Positions 1-8,540 of a stretch of 41,859 bases of DNA are shown here, in pieces (position 1 is the first letter of the stretch; every line of letters starts with the position of its first letter). The stretch covers positions 1 through 41,859 of the forward strand of contig NZ_SPFY01000019.1 in assembly GCF_005844325.1 (NCBI RefSeq), read 5' to 3'. The DNA is from Collinsella aerofaciens (GTDB lineage Bacteria; Actinomycetota; Coriobacteriia; Coriobacteriales; Coriobacteriaceae). A program made the position numbers and the translations under genes. The notes beneath the pieces were generated by a model. It saw only the letters and a list, made by a program, of their open reading frames with translations. It had not been told where the DNA came from and searched no databases.

Positions 1-19
1 CGTAGCGGGTGGTTTAAAG

Positions 20-116
20 CTGGCCGCTGCGCGGCCAGCGGACTAAAGTCTTGAATTTGGTGGCTCGGCAAAGCCGAGCCCTTATATGGGGAGGCCGGAG
101 CTAAAGCTCCGGCCTC
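20..116. repeat. Three tandem GC-rich perfect hairpins in a gene-free stretch
   Basis: Three perfect inverted repeats follow one another with tiny loops. Positions 20-27 pair with 31-38 (8 bp, loop TGC). Positions 62-69 pair with 73-80 (8 bp, loop AAA). Positions 91-102 pair with 105-116 (12 bp, loop AA). No convincing reading frame covers them. They could be a family of intergenic palindromic repeats, a structured RNA, or stacked terminators between two transcription units. A weaker dyad lies around 137-160. The sequence alone does not decide between these. Confidence 0.6.
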
Positions 117-191
117 ACTAACTTTCCTATTAGATTAAGTGAGCGATCGAGGAATCGCACTCCCCTCCTCTGCCGAGTTACCGCAGGGCCT

Positions 192-306
192 GCCCTGAAG
201 TTACTTTTCAGAACACTCCGCAGGACGCAAGAAACCCCCGCCGCACGAAGTGCGCAGCGGGGGTTTCTTGCATGTCCGAGGACGTTCTGAAAAGTAACTT
301 CAGGGC
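192..306 (-). terminator. Nested inverted repeat with terminator core, 3' of the opp operon
   Basis: The core is a hairpin, 227-241 pairing with 257-271 (15 bp). It is extended inward by 242-246 with 250-254, leaves a GAA loop, and reads into TTTCTT on either strand. This fits a bidirectional rho-independent terminator for the leftward opp operon, whose last gene stops at 329. Around it lies a second, perfect 23-bp inverted repeat, 192-214 with 284-306, so the whole 115 nt can fold into one long hairpin. The outer arms go well beyond what termination needs. Confidence 0.7.
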
Positions 307-328
307 GGGCCCGGACGATAACAACCGG

Positions 329-1357
329 CTACAAGTCGATGTGCGATTCCTTGATCGGGAACGGCTCCGCGAAGTGGCAGGCGCAGCAGTGGCCCGGTGC
401 GACTTCCTTAAACTCGGGAAGCTTCTCAGAGCAGATGCCCTGCGCGATCGGGCAGCGCGTGTGGAAACGGCAGCCGGTCGGCGGATCCAGCGGCGACGGC
501 GGGTCGCCAGCGAGGATGATGCGCTTGCGGGTCTTCTGGATATCAGGATCGGGAACCGGCACGGCAGACAGCAGCGACTGCGTGTACGGATGGTGAGGCT
601 CGCTGTAGAGCGTCTTCCAGTCCGAAACCTCGACCATCTTACCCAGATACATAACGGCAACGCGATCGGAGATGTGCTGCACGACGGACAAGTCGTGGGC
701 GATAAACAGATATGCGGTACCGAACTTGTCCTGGAGCTCCTTCAGTAGGTTCAGAACCTGGGCCTGAATGGACACATCCAGAGCGGAAACCGGCTCGTCG
801 CAGATAATCAGCTTGGGCTTCAGCGCAAAAGCGCGGGCAATGCCGACACGCTGACGCTGACCGCCGGAGAACTCATGCGGATAGCGGTTGATGTGCTCGG
901 GGTTCAGTCCAACGACGTCGAGAAGCTCGCGGACGCGCTCAATGCGCTCCTCCTTGGTACCCACGCCATGAATGGTCATGGGCTCGGAGACGATCTCGCC
1001 GATGGTCATGCGGGGATTCAGCGAAGCATAGGGATCCTGGAAGATAAACTGCATCTCGCGACGCATGTCCTTGATCTCATGCTTGCTCATCTCGGCAACA
1101 TCTTTACCCTGGAAGAACACCTTACCGGCGGTCGGCTTGGTCAGGCGCATGATGGTACGGCCCGTGGTGGACTTACCGCAACCAGACTCGCCAACTAGGC
1201 CAAAGGTCTCGCCAGGATAAATCTCAAAAGAGATGTCGTTTACAGCAGAGACGACGCGCTTGGAAAAACGCTTGGCGAACATGCCGGACTCAGCGGGGAA
1301 CTCCTTAGAGAGGTGCTCGACCTTCAGCAGCGGAGTACGCTCGTTGGTATCTGCCAT
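329..1357 (-). CDS. oppF: Oligopeptide ABC transporter ATP-binding protein OppF
   Basis: One of the two ATPase subunits that power peptide import through OppB/OppC at the cytoplasmic face of the membrane. The 342-aa protein has a Walker A motif GESGCGKST at residues 56-64, signature FSGGQRQR at about 163-170 and Walker B LIICDE at 183-188. It ends in the Cys-rich tail typical of peptide-family ATPases (CRFHTRCP, later CCACH). The ATG overlaps the stop of oppD as TAATG and is preceded by GGGAGG, so the two are translationally coupled. It is the last gene of oppABCDF. Peptide specificity is inferred from the family; nickel or another small ligand is less likely given the full five-gene set. Confidence 0.92.
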   Translation of the reverse strand: MADTNERTPLLKVEHLSKEFPAESGMFAKRFSKRVVSAVNDISFEIYPGETFGLVGESGCGKSTTGRTIMRLTKPTAGKVFFQGKDVAEMSKHEIKDMRREMQFIFQDPYASLNPRMTIGEIVSEPMTIHGVGTKEERIERVRELLDVVGLNPEHINRYPHEFSGGQRQRVGIARAFALKPKLIICDEPVSALDVSIQAQVLNLLKELQDKFGTAYLFIAHDLSVVQHISDRVAVMYLGKMVEVSDWKTLYSEPHHPYTQSLLSAVPVPDPDIQKTRKRIILAGDPPSPLDPPTGCRFHTRCPIAQGICSEKLPEFKEVAPGHCCACHFAEPFPIKESHIDL

Positions 1358-2448
1358 TACGCCTCGCCTCCCTTCTTGGAATCCATGCGCGTACGGGACG
1401 TCTCAGGAGCGTTCTTGAGGAACTCGGGGTCACCGGAATAGTGGCACGCAGAATAGTGACCGGACTCGGTGACAACACGCTCGGGGCGCTGCTTGCGGCA
1501 CTTATCGGTTGCATAAGGGCAACGAGGCGAGAACACGCAGCCCTCGGGCAGGTTCATTAGCGAAGGCGGATTGCCGTGAATCGGCGTAAGCGGCTTCTTC
1601 TCATCGATGGCCTGCTCCGGGATGGAGCGGATAAGGCCCCAGGTGTAGGGGTGGCGGCTCTCGTAGAAGATTTCCTCGGCAGTACCGAACTCGACGGGAC
1701 GGCCGGCGTACATAACCATGATCTTGTCGGCCATATCAGCGACAACACCCAGGTCATGGGTAATCATGATGATGGCGTTGCCGTTCTTCTCCTGCATTTC
1801 CTGCATAAGCTCAATAATCTGAGCCTGGATGGTAACGTCCAGGGCAGTCGTGGGCTCATCGGCAATCAGAATATCGGGATCGCAGGCAAGAGCCATGGCA
1901 ATCATGACGCGCTGACGCATACCGCCAGAGAACTGGTGCGGATACTCATTGACGCGCTTCTCGGGTTCAGGAATGCCAACGAGGTCCAAAAGCTCGGTGG
2001 CGCGCTTGAGCGCCTCCTGCTTGGAGTAACCGCGATGCAGACGAAGGCCCTCGCCCACCTGCTTGCCGATCTTATAGACCGGGTTCAAGGAGGTCATAGG
2101 ATCCTGGAAGATCATCGCGATATCGTTACCGCGAATGTGCTGCATCTCTTCCTCGGTCATCTCAAGGATAGAACGACCGCGATAGCGAACGTCGCCGCCC
2201 TCAATCTTTCCCGGAGGCATCGAGATAAGACCCATGATGGTCATGGCGGTCACGGACTTGCCAGAGCCGGACTCGCCGACGACGCCCAGGGTCTCGCCGC
2301 GATCGAGCGTGTAGGAGACACCGTCGACAGCGCGAACAATGCCATCCTCGGTGTGGAAATACATCTTAAGGTCATCGACCTCGAGCAGATGCTGGCCCTC
2401 GGGAACCGGCTGGTCCTTCAGGTCCACATAGTTCTTGTTCTTCTTCAT
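1357..2448 (-). CDS. oppD: Oligopeptide ABC transporter ATP-binding protein OppD
   Basis: Second ATPase of the peptide importer, expected to pair with OppF under the OppBC channel. The 363-aa protein has Walker A GESGSGKS at residues 58-65, the variant signature FSGGMRQRV usual for OppD, and Walker B ILIADEP followed by TTALD. The C-terminal oligopeptide domain carries [14 protein letters not shown], whose cysteines are conserved in this subfamily. The stop of oppC lies 2 nt upstream of the ATG, with AAGG close to the start. The start is a plain ATG near the family N-terminus, and length is normal for OppD. Confidence 0.92.
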   Translation of the reverse strand: MKKNKNYVDLKDQPVPEGQHLLEVDDLKMYFHTEDGIVRAVDGVSYTLDRGETLGVVGESGSGKSVTAMTIMGLISMPPGKIEGGDVRYRGRSILEMTEEEMQHIRGNDIAMIFQDPMTSLNPVYKIGKQVGEGLRLHRGYSKQEALKRATELLDLVGIPEPEKRVNEYPHQFSGGMRQRVMIAMALACDPDILIADEPTTALDVTIQAQIIELMQEMQEKNGNAIIMITHDLGVVADMADKIMVMYAGRPVEFGTAEEIFYESRHPYTWGLIRSIPEQAIDEKKPLTPIHGNPPSLMNLPEGCVFSPRCPYATDKCRKQRPERVVTESGHYSACHYSGDPEFLKNAPETSRTRMDSKKGGEA

Positions 2449-2450
2449 CC

Positions 2451-3386
2451 TTATGCGTCCTTCATCTTGACGTCGAGGGCGTCGCGCAGACCGTCACCCA
2501 GCAGGGTGAAGGCGAGCACCGTCGAGAGAATTGCCAGACCGGGCATGATCATCATCCAGGGAGCGGTCAGAAGATACTGCTGACCGTCCTGAATCATGGA
2601 GCCCCACGAAGGCGTAGGCGGAATAACGCCCATGCCGAGGAAGGACAGAGCGGACTCGGTCAGAATGGCGCCACCAATGTTCATGGTCGCGTAGACCACG
2701 ATGGAGGCGACGGAGTTCGGGAAGATGTGACGCACGACGATACGAGCATCGGATGCACCCATCGCGCGTGCAGCGTCAACATAGTCGTTTTCCTTGACCG
2801 TCAAGATTGCAGAGCGGAAGACGCGCGCAATCGAAGGCCAGCCGAGAATACCGATGGCGATAAAGACGTTCTGAAGACCACGGCCGATAACGGCGATCAT
2901 GGCGACAACGAACAGCACGTACGGGAACGCCAGGAAGATGTCCGCACAGCGCATGATGATCGTATCCCAGATGCCGCCGTAGAAACCCGCCAGAGCACCC
3001 ATGACCAGACCGATCAGCGTGGAGATCGCGGTGGCCATAATGCCGACGGACAGCGAAACACGTGCACCGTAGATAACGCGGACGAGAATGTCACGACCTA
3101 GGGCGTCGGTGCCAAACGGGTGCTCGGCACACGGAGCCAGCAGCGACGTCTGAGCCATGGTGGTCGAGTCGGAAGCCGTCGGCGAACCGAGCCAGGGCTT
3201 AGCCCACAGATCTGCGGTCAGGGCAACCACAACGACGATGATGATCCAGCAGACACCGATAACGGCGAGCTTGTTCTTACGGAGACGCTTAAAAGCGTCG
3301 CCCCACAGCGTGCGGGACTTGGCGGGAGCAGATGCGGCCTTGGTGGCGGTAGCCTGCTCCTGAGACTGAGAATCAGTTTCCTGCAT
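2451..3386 (-). CDS. oppC: Oligopeptide ABC transporter permease OppC
   Basis: Inner-membrane permease, 311 aa. A polar Gln/Lys/Ala-rich N-terminal tail of about 30 residues is followed by a first membrane segment (AVIGVCWIIIVVVVALTADL) and, after a periplasmic loop, the BPD_transp_1 helices. The motif FGTDALGRDILVRVIYGARVSL is characteristic of OppC/DppC, and the EAA coupling loop is VDAARAMGASDARIVVRHIFPN. It would form the heterodimeric channel with OppB. The ATG at 3386 has GGGAGG upstream. The 14-nt gap to oppB and 2-nt gap to oppD put it within the operon. Confidence 0.92.
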   Translation of the reverse strand: MQETDSQSQEQATATKAASAPAKSRTLWGDAFKRLRKNKLAVIGVCWIIIVVVVALTADLWAKPWLGSPTASDSTTMAQTSLLAPCAEHPFGTDALGRDILVRVIYGARVSLSVGIMATAISTLIGLVMGALAGFYGGIWDTIIMRCADIFLAFPYVLFVVAMIAVIGRGLQNVFIAIGILGWPSIARVFRSAILTVKENDYVDAARAMGASDARIVVRHIFPNSVASIVVYATMNIGGAILTESALSFLGMGVIPPTPSWGSMIQDGQQYLLTAPWMMIMPGLAILSTVLAFTLLGDGLRDALDVKMKDA

Positions 3387-3400
3387 GAGACGTACCTCCC

Positions 3401-4438
3401 TTAGGCCTTATCCGACGGACCGCCAAGGCGGATGCGCGGGTCGAGGAATGCATAGCTAATGTCGACGAGCAGGTTGATCACCATGACGACGACGACGATG
3501 AGCGTAACGCCGCCCATAACGATGGGCCAGTCACGCATGCTAATGGCGCGATAGACCTCATAGCCGATACCGGGCCAGTTAAAGACCGTCTCGGTCAGGA
3601 TGGCGCCCGAAAGCATGCCGCCAAAGTCGACACCAATATAGGTAACGACGGGGATGAGTGCATTCTTAAGCGCATGCTTGATGATGATCGCGCGATTGGA
3701 GAGACCCTTGGCCTTTGCCGTACGGATGTAATCCTGGTTCATGACGTCAAGCAGCTGCGAACGCATAATGCGGGCGGCATAAGCGGTCGAAACCGAAGCC
3801 AGCGTAATGGTCGGAAGCACATAGTGCATCCAATCCTGATACTGAGAGCTGGAACCGCCGGCACCCGAGATCGGCATGGAGAATGCACCGCCCGTGGCGT
3901 CCTTGAGAATGACGCCAAAGAACAGCTGCAGCAACATACCGAGCCAGAAAGCCGGGACGGCAACGAGAATCGACGTGGTGAGCGTTACCAAAATATCCCA
4001 GAAGGAATAACGCTTAACCGCCGAAATGATACCCGCACCGATACCCATGATTGCCTCGAGCACGATGGCGCACGCGGCAAGTTTGACCGTATACGGATAC
4101 TTCTGGGCAAAGATTTCCGTAACCGGCAGCTTGCGCTGATACGAATTGCCCAGATCGCCATGAAGCAGGCCGTTCATGTAATACAAGTAACGGTCCACGA
4201 GCGACGTTTGAACGGGGTCGCCGTTCTCGTCAAGGATCGCGTTGCCGTCCTCGTCCGACTGGACCAGGTGATAGCGGACGCGAAGCTGAAGCTCCACCTC
4301 GGGGGACAGAGCCTTGTCTCCACCGATCAGCTTGATCGGATCTCCCGGCACGATATTCTGGAGGGCGAACAGAATCAGCGTAACGCCCAAAAACACCGGG
4401 ATGAACTGAAGCACACGTTTAACGATGTACTTACCCAT
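3401..4438 (-). CDS. oppB: Oligopeptide ABC transporter permease OppB
   Basis: Inner-membrane permease, 345 aa, partner of OppC. It opens with the family hallmark MGKYIVKRVLQFIPVFLGVTLILFAL and then NIVPGDP, has a long periplasmic loop (about residues 45-100), and carries the coupling loop IRTAKAKGLSNRAIIIKHALKNALIPVVTYIG. The periplasmic loop includes an acidic stretch (SDEDGNAILDENGDP) longer than in many OppB proteins. The ATG is preceded by GGGGAG. A 156-bp gap with a hairpin separates it from oppA, the usual place for differential expression of the binding protein. Confidence 0.92.
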   Translation of the reverse strand: MGKYIVKRVLQFIPVFLGVTLILFALQNIVPGDPIKLIGGDKALSPEVELQLRVRYHLVQSDEDGNAILDENGDPVQTSLVDRYLYYMNGLLHGDLGNSYQRKLPVTEIFAQKYPYTVKLAACAIVLEAIMGIGAGIISAVKRYSFWDILVTLTTSILVAVPAFWLGMLLQLFFGVILKDATGGAFSMPISGAGGSSSQYQDWMHYVLPTITLASVSTAYAARIMRSQLLDVMNQDYIRTAKAKGLSNRAIIIKHALKNALIPVVTYIGVDFGGMLSGAILTETVFNWPGIGYEVYRAISMRDWPIVMGGVTLIVVVVMVINLLVDISYAFLDPRIRLGGPSDKA

Positions 4439-4468
4439 ACCACTCCCCTATCTAGGGATTAACCTAAA

Positions 4469-4498
4469 TGGGATGCCGATCGCCAGACCGGCATCCCA
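4469..4498 (-). promoter_or_regulatory. Intercistronic hairpin between oppA and oppB
   Basis: Positions 4469-4478 pair perfectly with 4489-4498 (10 bp, loop of 10). On the minus strand the stem is followed by CATTTAGG, without a long U-run. In an oppA-first operon such a structure typically slows 3' decay or partly terminates, giving more binding protein than permease. This role is inferred from position. Confidence 0.5.
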
Positions 4499-4594
4499 AA
4501 ATTACCATCAGCCAGTTTACCCCAGGTTAGGGAGAACTGTATGTTTCCCATGAGGTCTACGTAAATACTTGACCCTCACGGAAGCTGCAAACTC

Positions 4595-6271
4595 TTAGGC
4601 GAGCTCAGCGGTACCCAGCTCGGCATGCTTCTGCGGATCGACATAGAGGTGCTTGATGCGATCGGAGCCGACGATGGTGTGCGTGTAGAACATAATCGGG
4701 ATGACCGGGCAGTCGGCAGCGACCATTGCGTCGGCCTCCTGCATCTTAGCGACGCGCTCCTCGTCGTCAACAATAGTACGAGCCTCGTCGACCTTGGCGT
4801 CGAACTCGGGGTTGTTGTAACCGGAGCGGTTATCGCCACCGAGGGAGTCGGAGTGGAACAGCGGATACAGGAAGTTGTCCATGATCGGGTAGTCGGCAAT
4901 CCAACCCAGACGACCGAACTGATAGTTAAAGTTCTGATACTGCTCGAGCAGGGCAGACCACTCAGGGGTATCGGAGACAGCGGTAACGCCAACCTTGGCG
5001 AGGTCGCCGATGATGGACTCCATGATCTCCTTGTGACCGCCGTCCTGGTTGTAGGAAAGGGTCACGCTAATGCCACGATCCCCGTTAGCGCCAGCGGGAG
5101 CAACCTTGTCGAGGTACTCGTTAGCCTTGTCGACATCGTAGGCGCAGAACTCCCATGCGCCCTCCTTGTAGCCATCGATGCCCGGAGGAACAATGCCGTC
5201 GGCAGGGGTACGGGTACCCTTATAGATGGTCTTGCAGATGGCCTCACGGTTGATGGCCAGGGAGATGCCCCTGCGCAGGTCGGCGTTGTTGAACGGCTCG
5301 GCCGTGGTGTTGCAGGTCAGATAGTACGTGGAAGGCTCGGCGCCGAGCAGCATGCGCTCGCCGTCACCCATGGTGTAGCCGTCCTTGGACACGCCGCGAT
5401 CCTTCTTGGCGGCATCGATCTGAGCGACGGGAACGTCGCAGACATCGAGGTTACCGGCCTGGAACTCCTTGTAAGCAGTCTCCATGTCCTTGATGACCTG
5501 GAAGTGGATGCCATCGATCTTGGCCTTGTCGCCATAGTAATCGTCGAACTTCTTGAGGTTGATCTCCTGACCATCCTCCCACTTGCCGTCCATCATGAAC
5601 GGGCCGTTACCGACCGGTGCAAGATAGAAGCTCTTGACATCGGACTCGGCGCACTCGGGAACCGGGGCCAGAGCCGGGTGAGAGGCGACGAAGGGGAAGT
5701 CGGCGTAAGCGGAAGACAGCTTGACGACGAGGGTCTCATCGTCGGGGCAAGTAACACCGCTGAGCTCGGTAGCGTTACCGGCAAGCAGGTCGTCATAGCC
5801 CTCGACCATAGAAAGGTGATAGGAGACCTCGGAAGGGCCGTACTCGGTAGCGATGGCCGACTTGGTGTTGACCAGACGCTCCCAACCGAGCTTGAAGGAC
5901 TTGGAGGTAACGTCGTCACCGTTGTGGAACTTGGCCTTCTTGATCTTGAAGGTGAACTCGGTGGCGTCGTCGTTGGCCTCAAAGGACTCGCAAGCCAGCG
6001 GAACGATCTCGCCCTTCTCGGCGTCATAAGAGGTCAGAGCATCAAAGAGCTGGTACTCGACCTGAGTGCCCTGGTCCTCCTGGACGTTATAGGGGTCGAT
6101 GCAGACCGGGTTGTTGATGTAGAAGTTCAGCGTCGAACCGGACTCAGAACCGGAAGCGTCGCCGCCCTTCTTGCCGCATGCGGCAAGAAAAGCCATGGAG
6201 CTCGCAGCAAGGGTACCGCCGACAAAGGCGCGACGACCCATAACGGGCTGGTGGAACATAGAATCAGCCAT
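4595..6271 (-). CDS. oppA: Oligopeptide-binding lipoprotein OppA (SBP family 5)
   Basis: Extracytoplasmic peptide-binding protein delivering ligand to OppBC, 558 aa from the chosen start. The ATG at 6271 has a strong AAGGAGG a few bases upstream; a longer frame to 6418 exists but its first 49 residues look unlike a signal peptide. The N-terminus has a twin arginine (GRRAFVGG, R13-R14), a hydrophobic stretch, and a lipobox LAAC with Cys32, so Tat export plus lipid anchoring is likely. The mature part is a typical SBP_bac_5 protein with the FHNGDDVTSKSFKLGWERLVN segment. First gene of oppABCDF, behind the promoter at 6368-6396. Confidence 0.9.
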   Translation of the reverse strand: MADSMFHQPVMGRRAFVGGTLAASSMAFLAACGKKGGDASGSESGSTLNFYINNPVCIDPYNVQEDQGTQVEYQLFDALTSYDAEKGEIVPLACESFEANDDATEFTFKIKKAKFHNGDDVTSKSFKLGWERLVNTKSAIATEYGPSEVSYHLSMVEGYDDLLAGNATELSGVTCPDDETLVVKLSSAYADFPFVASHPALAPVPECAESDVKSFYLAPVGNGPFMMDGKWEDGQEINLKKFDDYYGDKAKIDGIHFQVIKDMETAYKEFQAGNLDVCDVPVAQIDAAKKDRGVSKDGYTMGDGERMLLGAEPSTYYLTCNTTAEPFNNADLRRGISLAINREAICKTIYKGTRTPADGIVPPGIDGYKEGAWEFCAYDVDKANEYLDKVAPAGANGDRGISVTLSYNQDGGHKEIMESIIGDLAKVGVTAVSDTPEWSALLEQYQNFNYQFGRLGWIADYPIMDNFLYPLFHSDSLGGDNRSGYNNPEFDAKVDEARTIVDDEERVAKMQEADAMVAADCPVIPIMFYTHTIVGSDRIKHLYVDPQKHAELGTAELA

Positions 6272-6367
6272 GCCATCCTCCTTATGAGATAGGACAAAGT
6301 AAGTTCGGTCGGGCAACGTCAAGACAGCCCAATCGAACCATTCAAACGCGGTCCGCCGTTTTGGCTG

Positions 6368-6396
6368 GTTATACAAAGCGGACCAACGTATTGCAA
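6368..6396 (-). promoter_or_regulatory. Candidate promoter of the opp operon
   Basis: On the minus strand TTGCAA (6391-6396) is followed after exactly 17 nt by TATAAC (6368-6373), a good sigma-70-type match. Transcription would start near 6361, leaving a leader of about 90 nt before the oppA ATG. The rest of the 6272-6562 interval is AT-rich and holds the secG terminator; I see no gene there. Confidence 0.55.
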
Positions 6397-6514
6397 TACA
6401 GTAGCGCATTTTATGCACGATTTGGGGCTAATTCCGGTTAACGGTCGAGATTTTCTTTAGTTGGGCGAAGTATATGAGGATATTTTGACTCTGTTACAAA
6501 TATGTAAACAAAAT

Positions 6515-6536
6515 GGGTCCCGCACTTGCGGGACCC
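6515..6536 (-). terminator. Rho-independent terminator after secG
   Basis: Positions 6515-6523 pair with 6528-6536 (9 GC-rich bp, loop of 4). On the minus strand the stem is followed by ATTTTGTTT. It lies 27 nt past the secG stop and separates secG from the opp operon. The plus-strand side reads CTTTTC, so weak bidirectional action is possible. Confidence 0.8.
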
Positions 6537-6562
6537 TTTTCAAGTATTTATGCGGTTCGTGA

Positions 6563-6817
6563 TTAGTAGCCCACGATGCCCTGCGGGAAGAAGAACATGC
6601 ACAGCACGACGCACACGGCAAACACGACAGCCATGATGACGGTCAGGCGGTCAAGGTTCTGCTCCATAACGCCCGTGGCAGAGCTGGAGTTATACAGCGA
6701 GCTGGCAATCATATCCGAAACGCCGGTACCCTTACCGGAATGCATCAGGACGAGAATCGTCAGCGCCACGGCAGAAACAGCCCAAACGACAAACAGAAGA
6801 ATCTGGAACGGACCCAT
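6563..6817 (-). CDS. secG: Preprotein translocase subunit SecG
   Basis: Small accessory subunit of the SecYEG protein channel in the cytoplasmic membrane. The 84-aa protein has two hydrophobic helices (about residues 5-25 and 58-78) joined by a Gly/Ser-rich loop with the family pattern LMHSGKGTGVSDM. Its place after gap-pgk-tpiA is the classic actinobacterial neighbourhood and supports the call. The ATG is preceded by AAGGAG. A terminator at 6925-6956 divides it from gpmI, so it may have its own promoter in 6818-6920, where I could not pick a convincing one. Confidence 0.88.
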   Translation of the reverse strand: MGPFQILLFVVWAVSAVALTILVLMHSGKGTGVSDMIASSLYNSSSATGVMEQNLDRLTVIMAVVFAVCVVLCMFFFPQGIVGY

Positions 6818-6924
6818 AGATAAGCTCCTTAATAGAACAGTTCAAACTCCAGTACTGTACCACAATCCCCCGCTCTCCCCTACCTGCCACTCAAGGACGG
6901 GGTGGAAATGGCAGAAATACCAAA

Positions 6925-6956
6925 AAGGGGGTTGTCCGGTTGTGGACAACCCCCTT
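6925..6956 (-). terminator. Rho-independent terminator after gpmI
   Basis: A perfect 13-bp stem, 6925-6937 with 6944-6956, loop of 6, is followed on the minus strand by TTTTTGG. It should end the gap/pgk-tpiA-gpmI transcript 25 nt past the gpmI stop. Confidence 0.85.
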
Positions 6957-6981
6957 GCTAGAAAACGGTATTTGTTTTCTC

Positions 6982-8535
6982 TTAGGCCTCGGTGGCGAGC
7001 ACGCGGCCCGTCATCTCGGCGGAAGGCTCCAGACCAGCCATGGTGAGCATAGTCGGGGCGATATCGGAAAGACGACCGTCCTCGATACCGGTGAGCTGTG
7101 CCTTCTCATCAACGATGATGAACGGCACGCGGTTGGTGGTGTGAGCCGTAAACGGATGCTTGGAACCGTCGGAAGCAACGTCAAACATGTGATCGGCGTT
7201 GCCGTGGTCGGCGGTAATCAGCGCAAAGCCGCCCTTGGCGAGAATCGCCGGGACAACCTTGGACAGGGCATCGTCAACAGCCTCGACAGCCTTAACGGCA
7301 GCGTCGAAGACACCGGTGTGGCCAACCATGTCGCAGTTCGCGAAGTTCACGATGTAGAAATCAGCGCGATCCTCGTTGATGGCGGCGACGAGCTTCTCGG
7401 TAACCTCGGGAGCGCTCATCTCGGGCTGCAGATCGTAGGTAGCAACCTTGGGGGAAGCGACGAGCACGCGCTCCTCGCCCTCCTTGGGCTCCTCGATGCC
7501 GCCGTTGAGGAAGAACGTCACGTGGGCGTACTTCTCGGTCTCGGCAGTGTGCAGCTGCTTCAGGCCATTGGCGGCGATAACGTCGGCCAGGACGTTCTCG
7601 GGGAATGTCTTGGGGAAGGCGACCTCGACGTCAAACGTCGGATCGTACTCAGTCATCGTCACAAAGTGCGAGAGCTTGATCTGCTCGCGCTCAAAGCCGT
7701 CGAACTCCTTGTCCGTGAACACGCGGGTCATCTGACGGGCGCGGTCGGGACGGAAGTTGAAGAAGATGGCCGCGTCGCCCTCGTGGATGCCCTCATTGTG
7801 GGCAGCGAAGGGCTCGACGAACTCGTCGCCGCGCGGATCCTTCTCGTAGTAGGCCTTGATGCCGGCAACGGGGTCGGTATCGGCATCGGACGCATTGACC
7901 ATGACGTCGTAGGCACGCTGGATGCGCTCCCAACGGTTGTCGCGGTCCATCGCCCAATAACGACCCGAGACGGTGGCAACGCGAGCGTCGCAACCGGTCT
8001 CCTCGGAAATCTTGGCCAGGAAGGCGCAGAACTCGCTCATGTAGCCAGCACCGGACTGCGGGTCGACGTCGCGGCCATCCATGAAGGCGTGGACACGAAC
8101 GGTCTTGACGCCATGCTCGGCAGCCATCTTGACCAGAGCCTCAACGTGGTTCATATGAGAATGAACACCGCCAGGGCTCATAAGGCCCATGAGGTGGAGA
8201 GTCTTGCCGTCAGCCTTGACATCGTCCATAGCCTTGACAAAAACCTCGTTCTTGGCGATGGAGCCGTCCTTGATGGCATTGTTGATGCGCGAAAGCTCCT
8301 GGAACACGATGCGGCCGGCACCGATGTTGAGGTGACCCACCTCGGAGTTGCCCATCTGGCCGTCGGGAAGGCCCACGTCCTCGCCCGAAGCGCCGAGCGT
8401 GGTGTGGGGGTACTTCTCGTACAGGCTATCAAGGAAGGGCGTCTTGGCAGCGGCGACGGCGTTCTCGCCATCGGCCGGAGCAAGGCCGCAACCATCCATG
8501 ATGATCAGGAGTGCAGGAAGATGACGTTGTGCCAT
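6982..8535 (-). CDS. gpmI: 2,3-bisphosphoglycerate-independent phosphoglycerate mutase
   Basis: Converts 3-phosphoglycerate to 2-phosphoglycerate in lower glycolysis, using two Mn ions and a phosphoserine intermediate. The 517-aa length is normal. Metal ligands are visible in LLIIMDG (Asp14) and in TADHGNADHMFD (about 441-452). The nucleophile is Ser64 in MGNSEVGHLNIGAGR, and the DGRDVDP substrate loop is present. The ATG lies 5 nt after the tpiA stop. Its place between tpiA and secG is an addition to the usual actinobacterial gap-pgk-tpi-secG order and resembles the Firmicute gap-pgk-tpi-pgm run. Confidence 0.95.
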   Translation of the reverse strand: MAQRHLPALLIIMDGCGLAPADGENAVAAAKTPFLDSLYEKYPHTTLGASGEDVGLPDGQMGNSEVGHLNIGAGRIVFQELSRINNAIKDGSIAKNEVFVKAMDDVKADGKTLHLMGLMSPGGVHSHMNHVEALVKMAAEHGVKTVRVHAFMDGRDVDPQSGAGYMSEFCAFLAKISEETGCDARVATVSGRYWAMDRDNRWERIQRAYDVMVNASDADTDPVAGIKAYYEKDPRGDEFVEPFAAHNEGIHEGDAAIFFNFRPDRARQMTRVFTDKEFDGFEREQIKLSHFVTMTEYDPTFDVEVAFPKTFPENVLADVIAANGLKQLHTAETEKYAHVTFFLNGGIEEPKEGEERVLVASPKVATYDLQPEMSAPEVTEKLVAAINEDRADFYIVNFANCDMVGHTGVFDAAVKAVEAVDDALSKVVPAILAKGGFALITADHGNADHMFDVASDGSKHPFTAHTTNRVPFIIVDEKAQLTGIEDGRLSDIAPTMLTMAGLEPSAEMTGRVLATEA

Positions 8536-8540
8536 ATGTC

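Noticed and set aside
20-306. Possible CRISPR array or tRNA cluster
   Set aside because: The palindromes differ from one another in sequence and spacing, with no constant repeat and spacer pattern, and no cloverleaf with a T-loop GTTCRA motif could be found.
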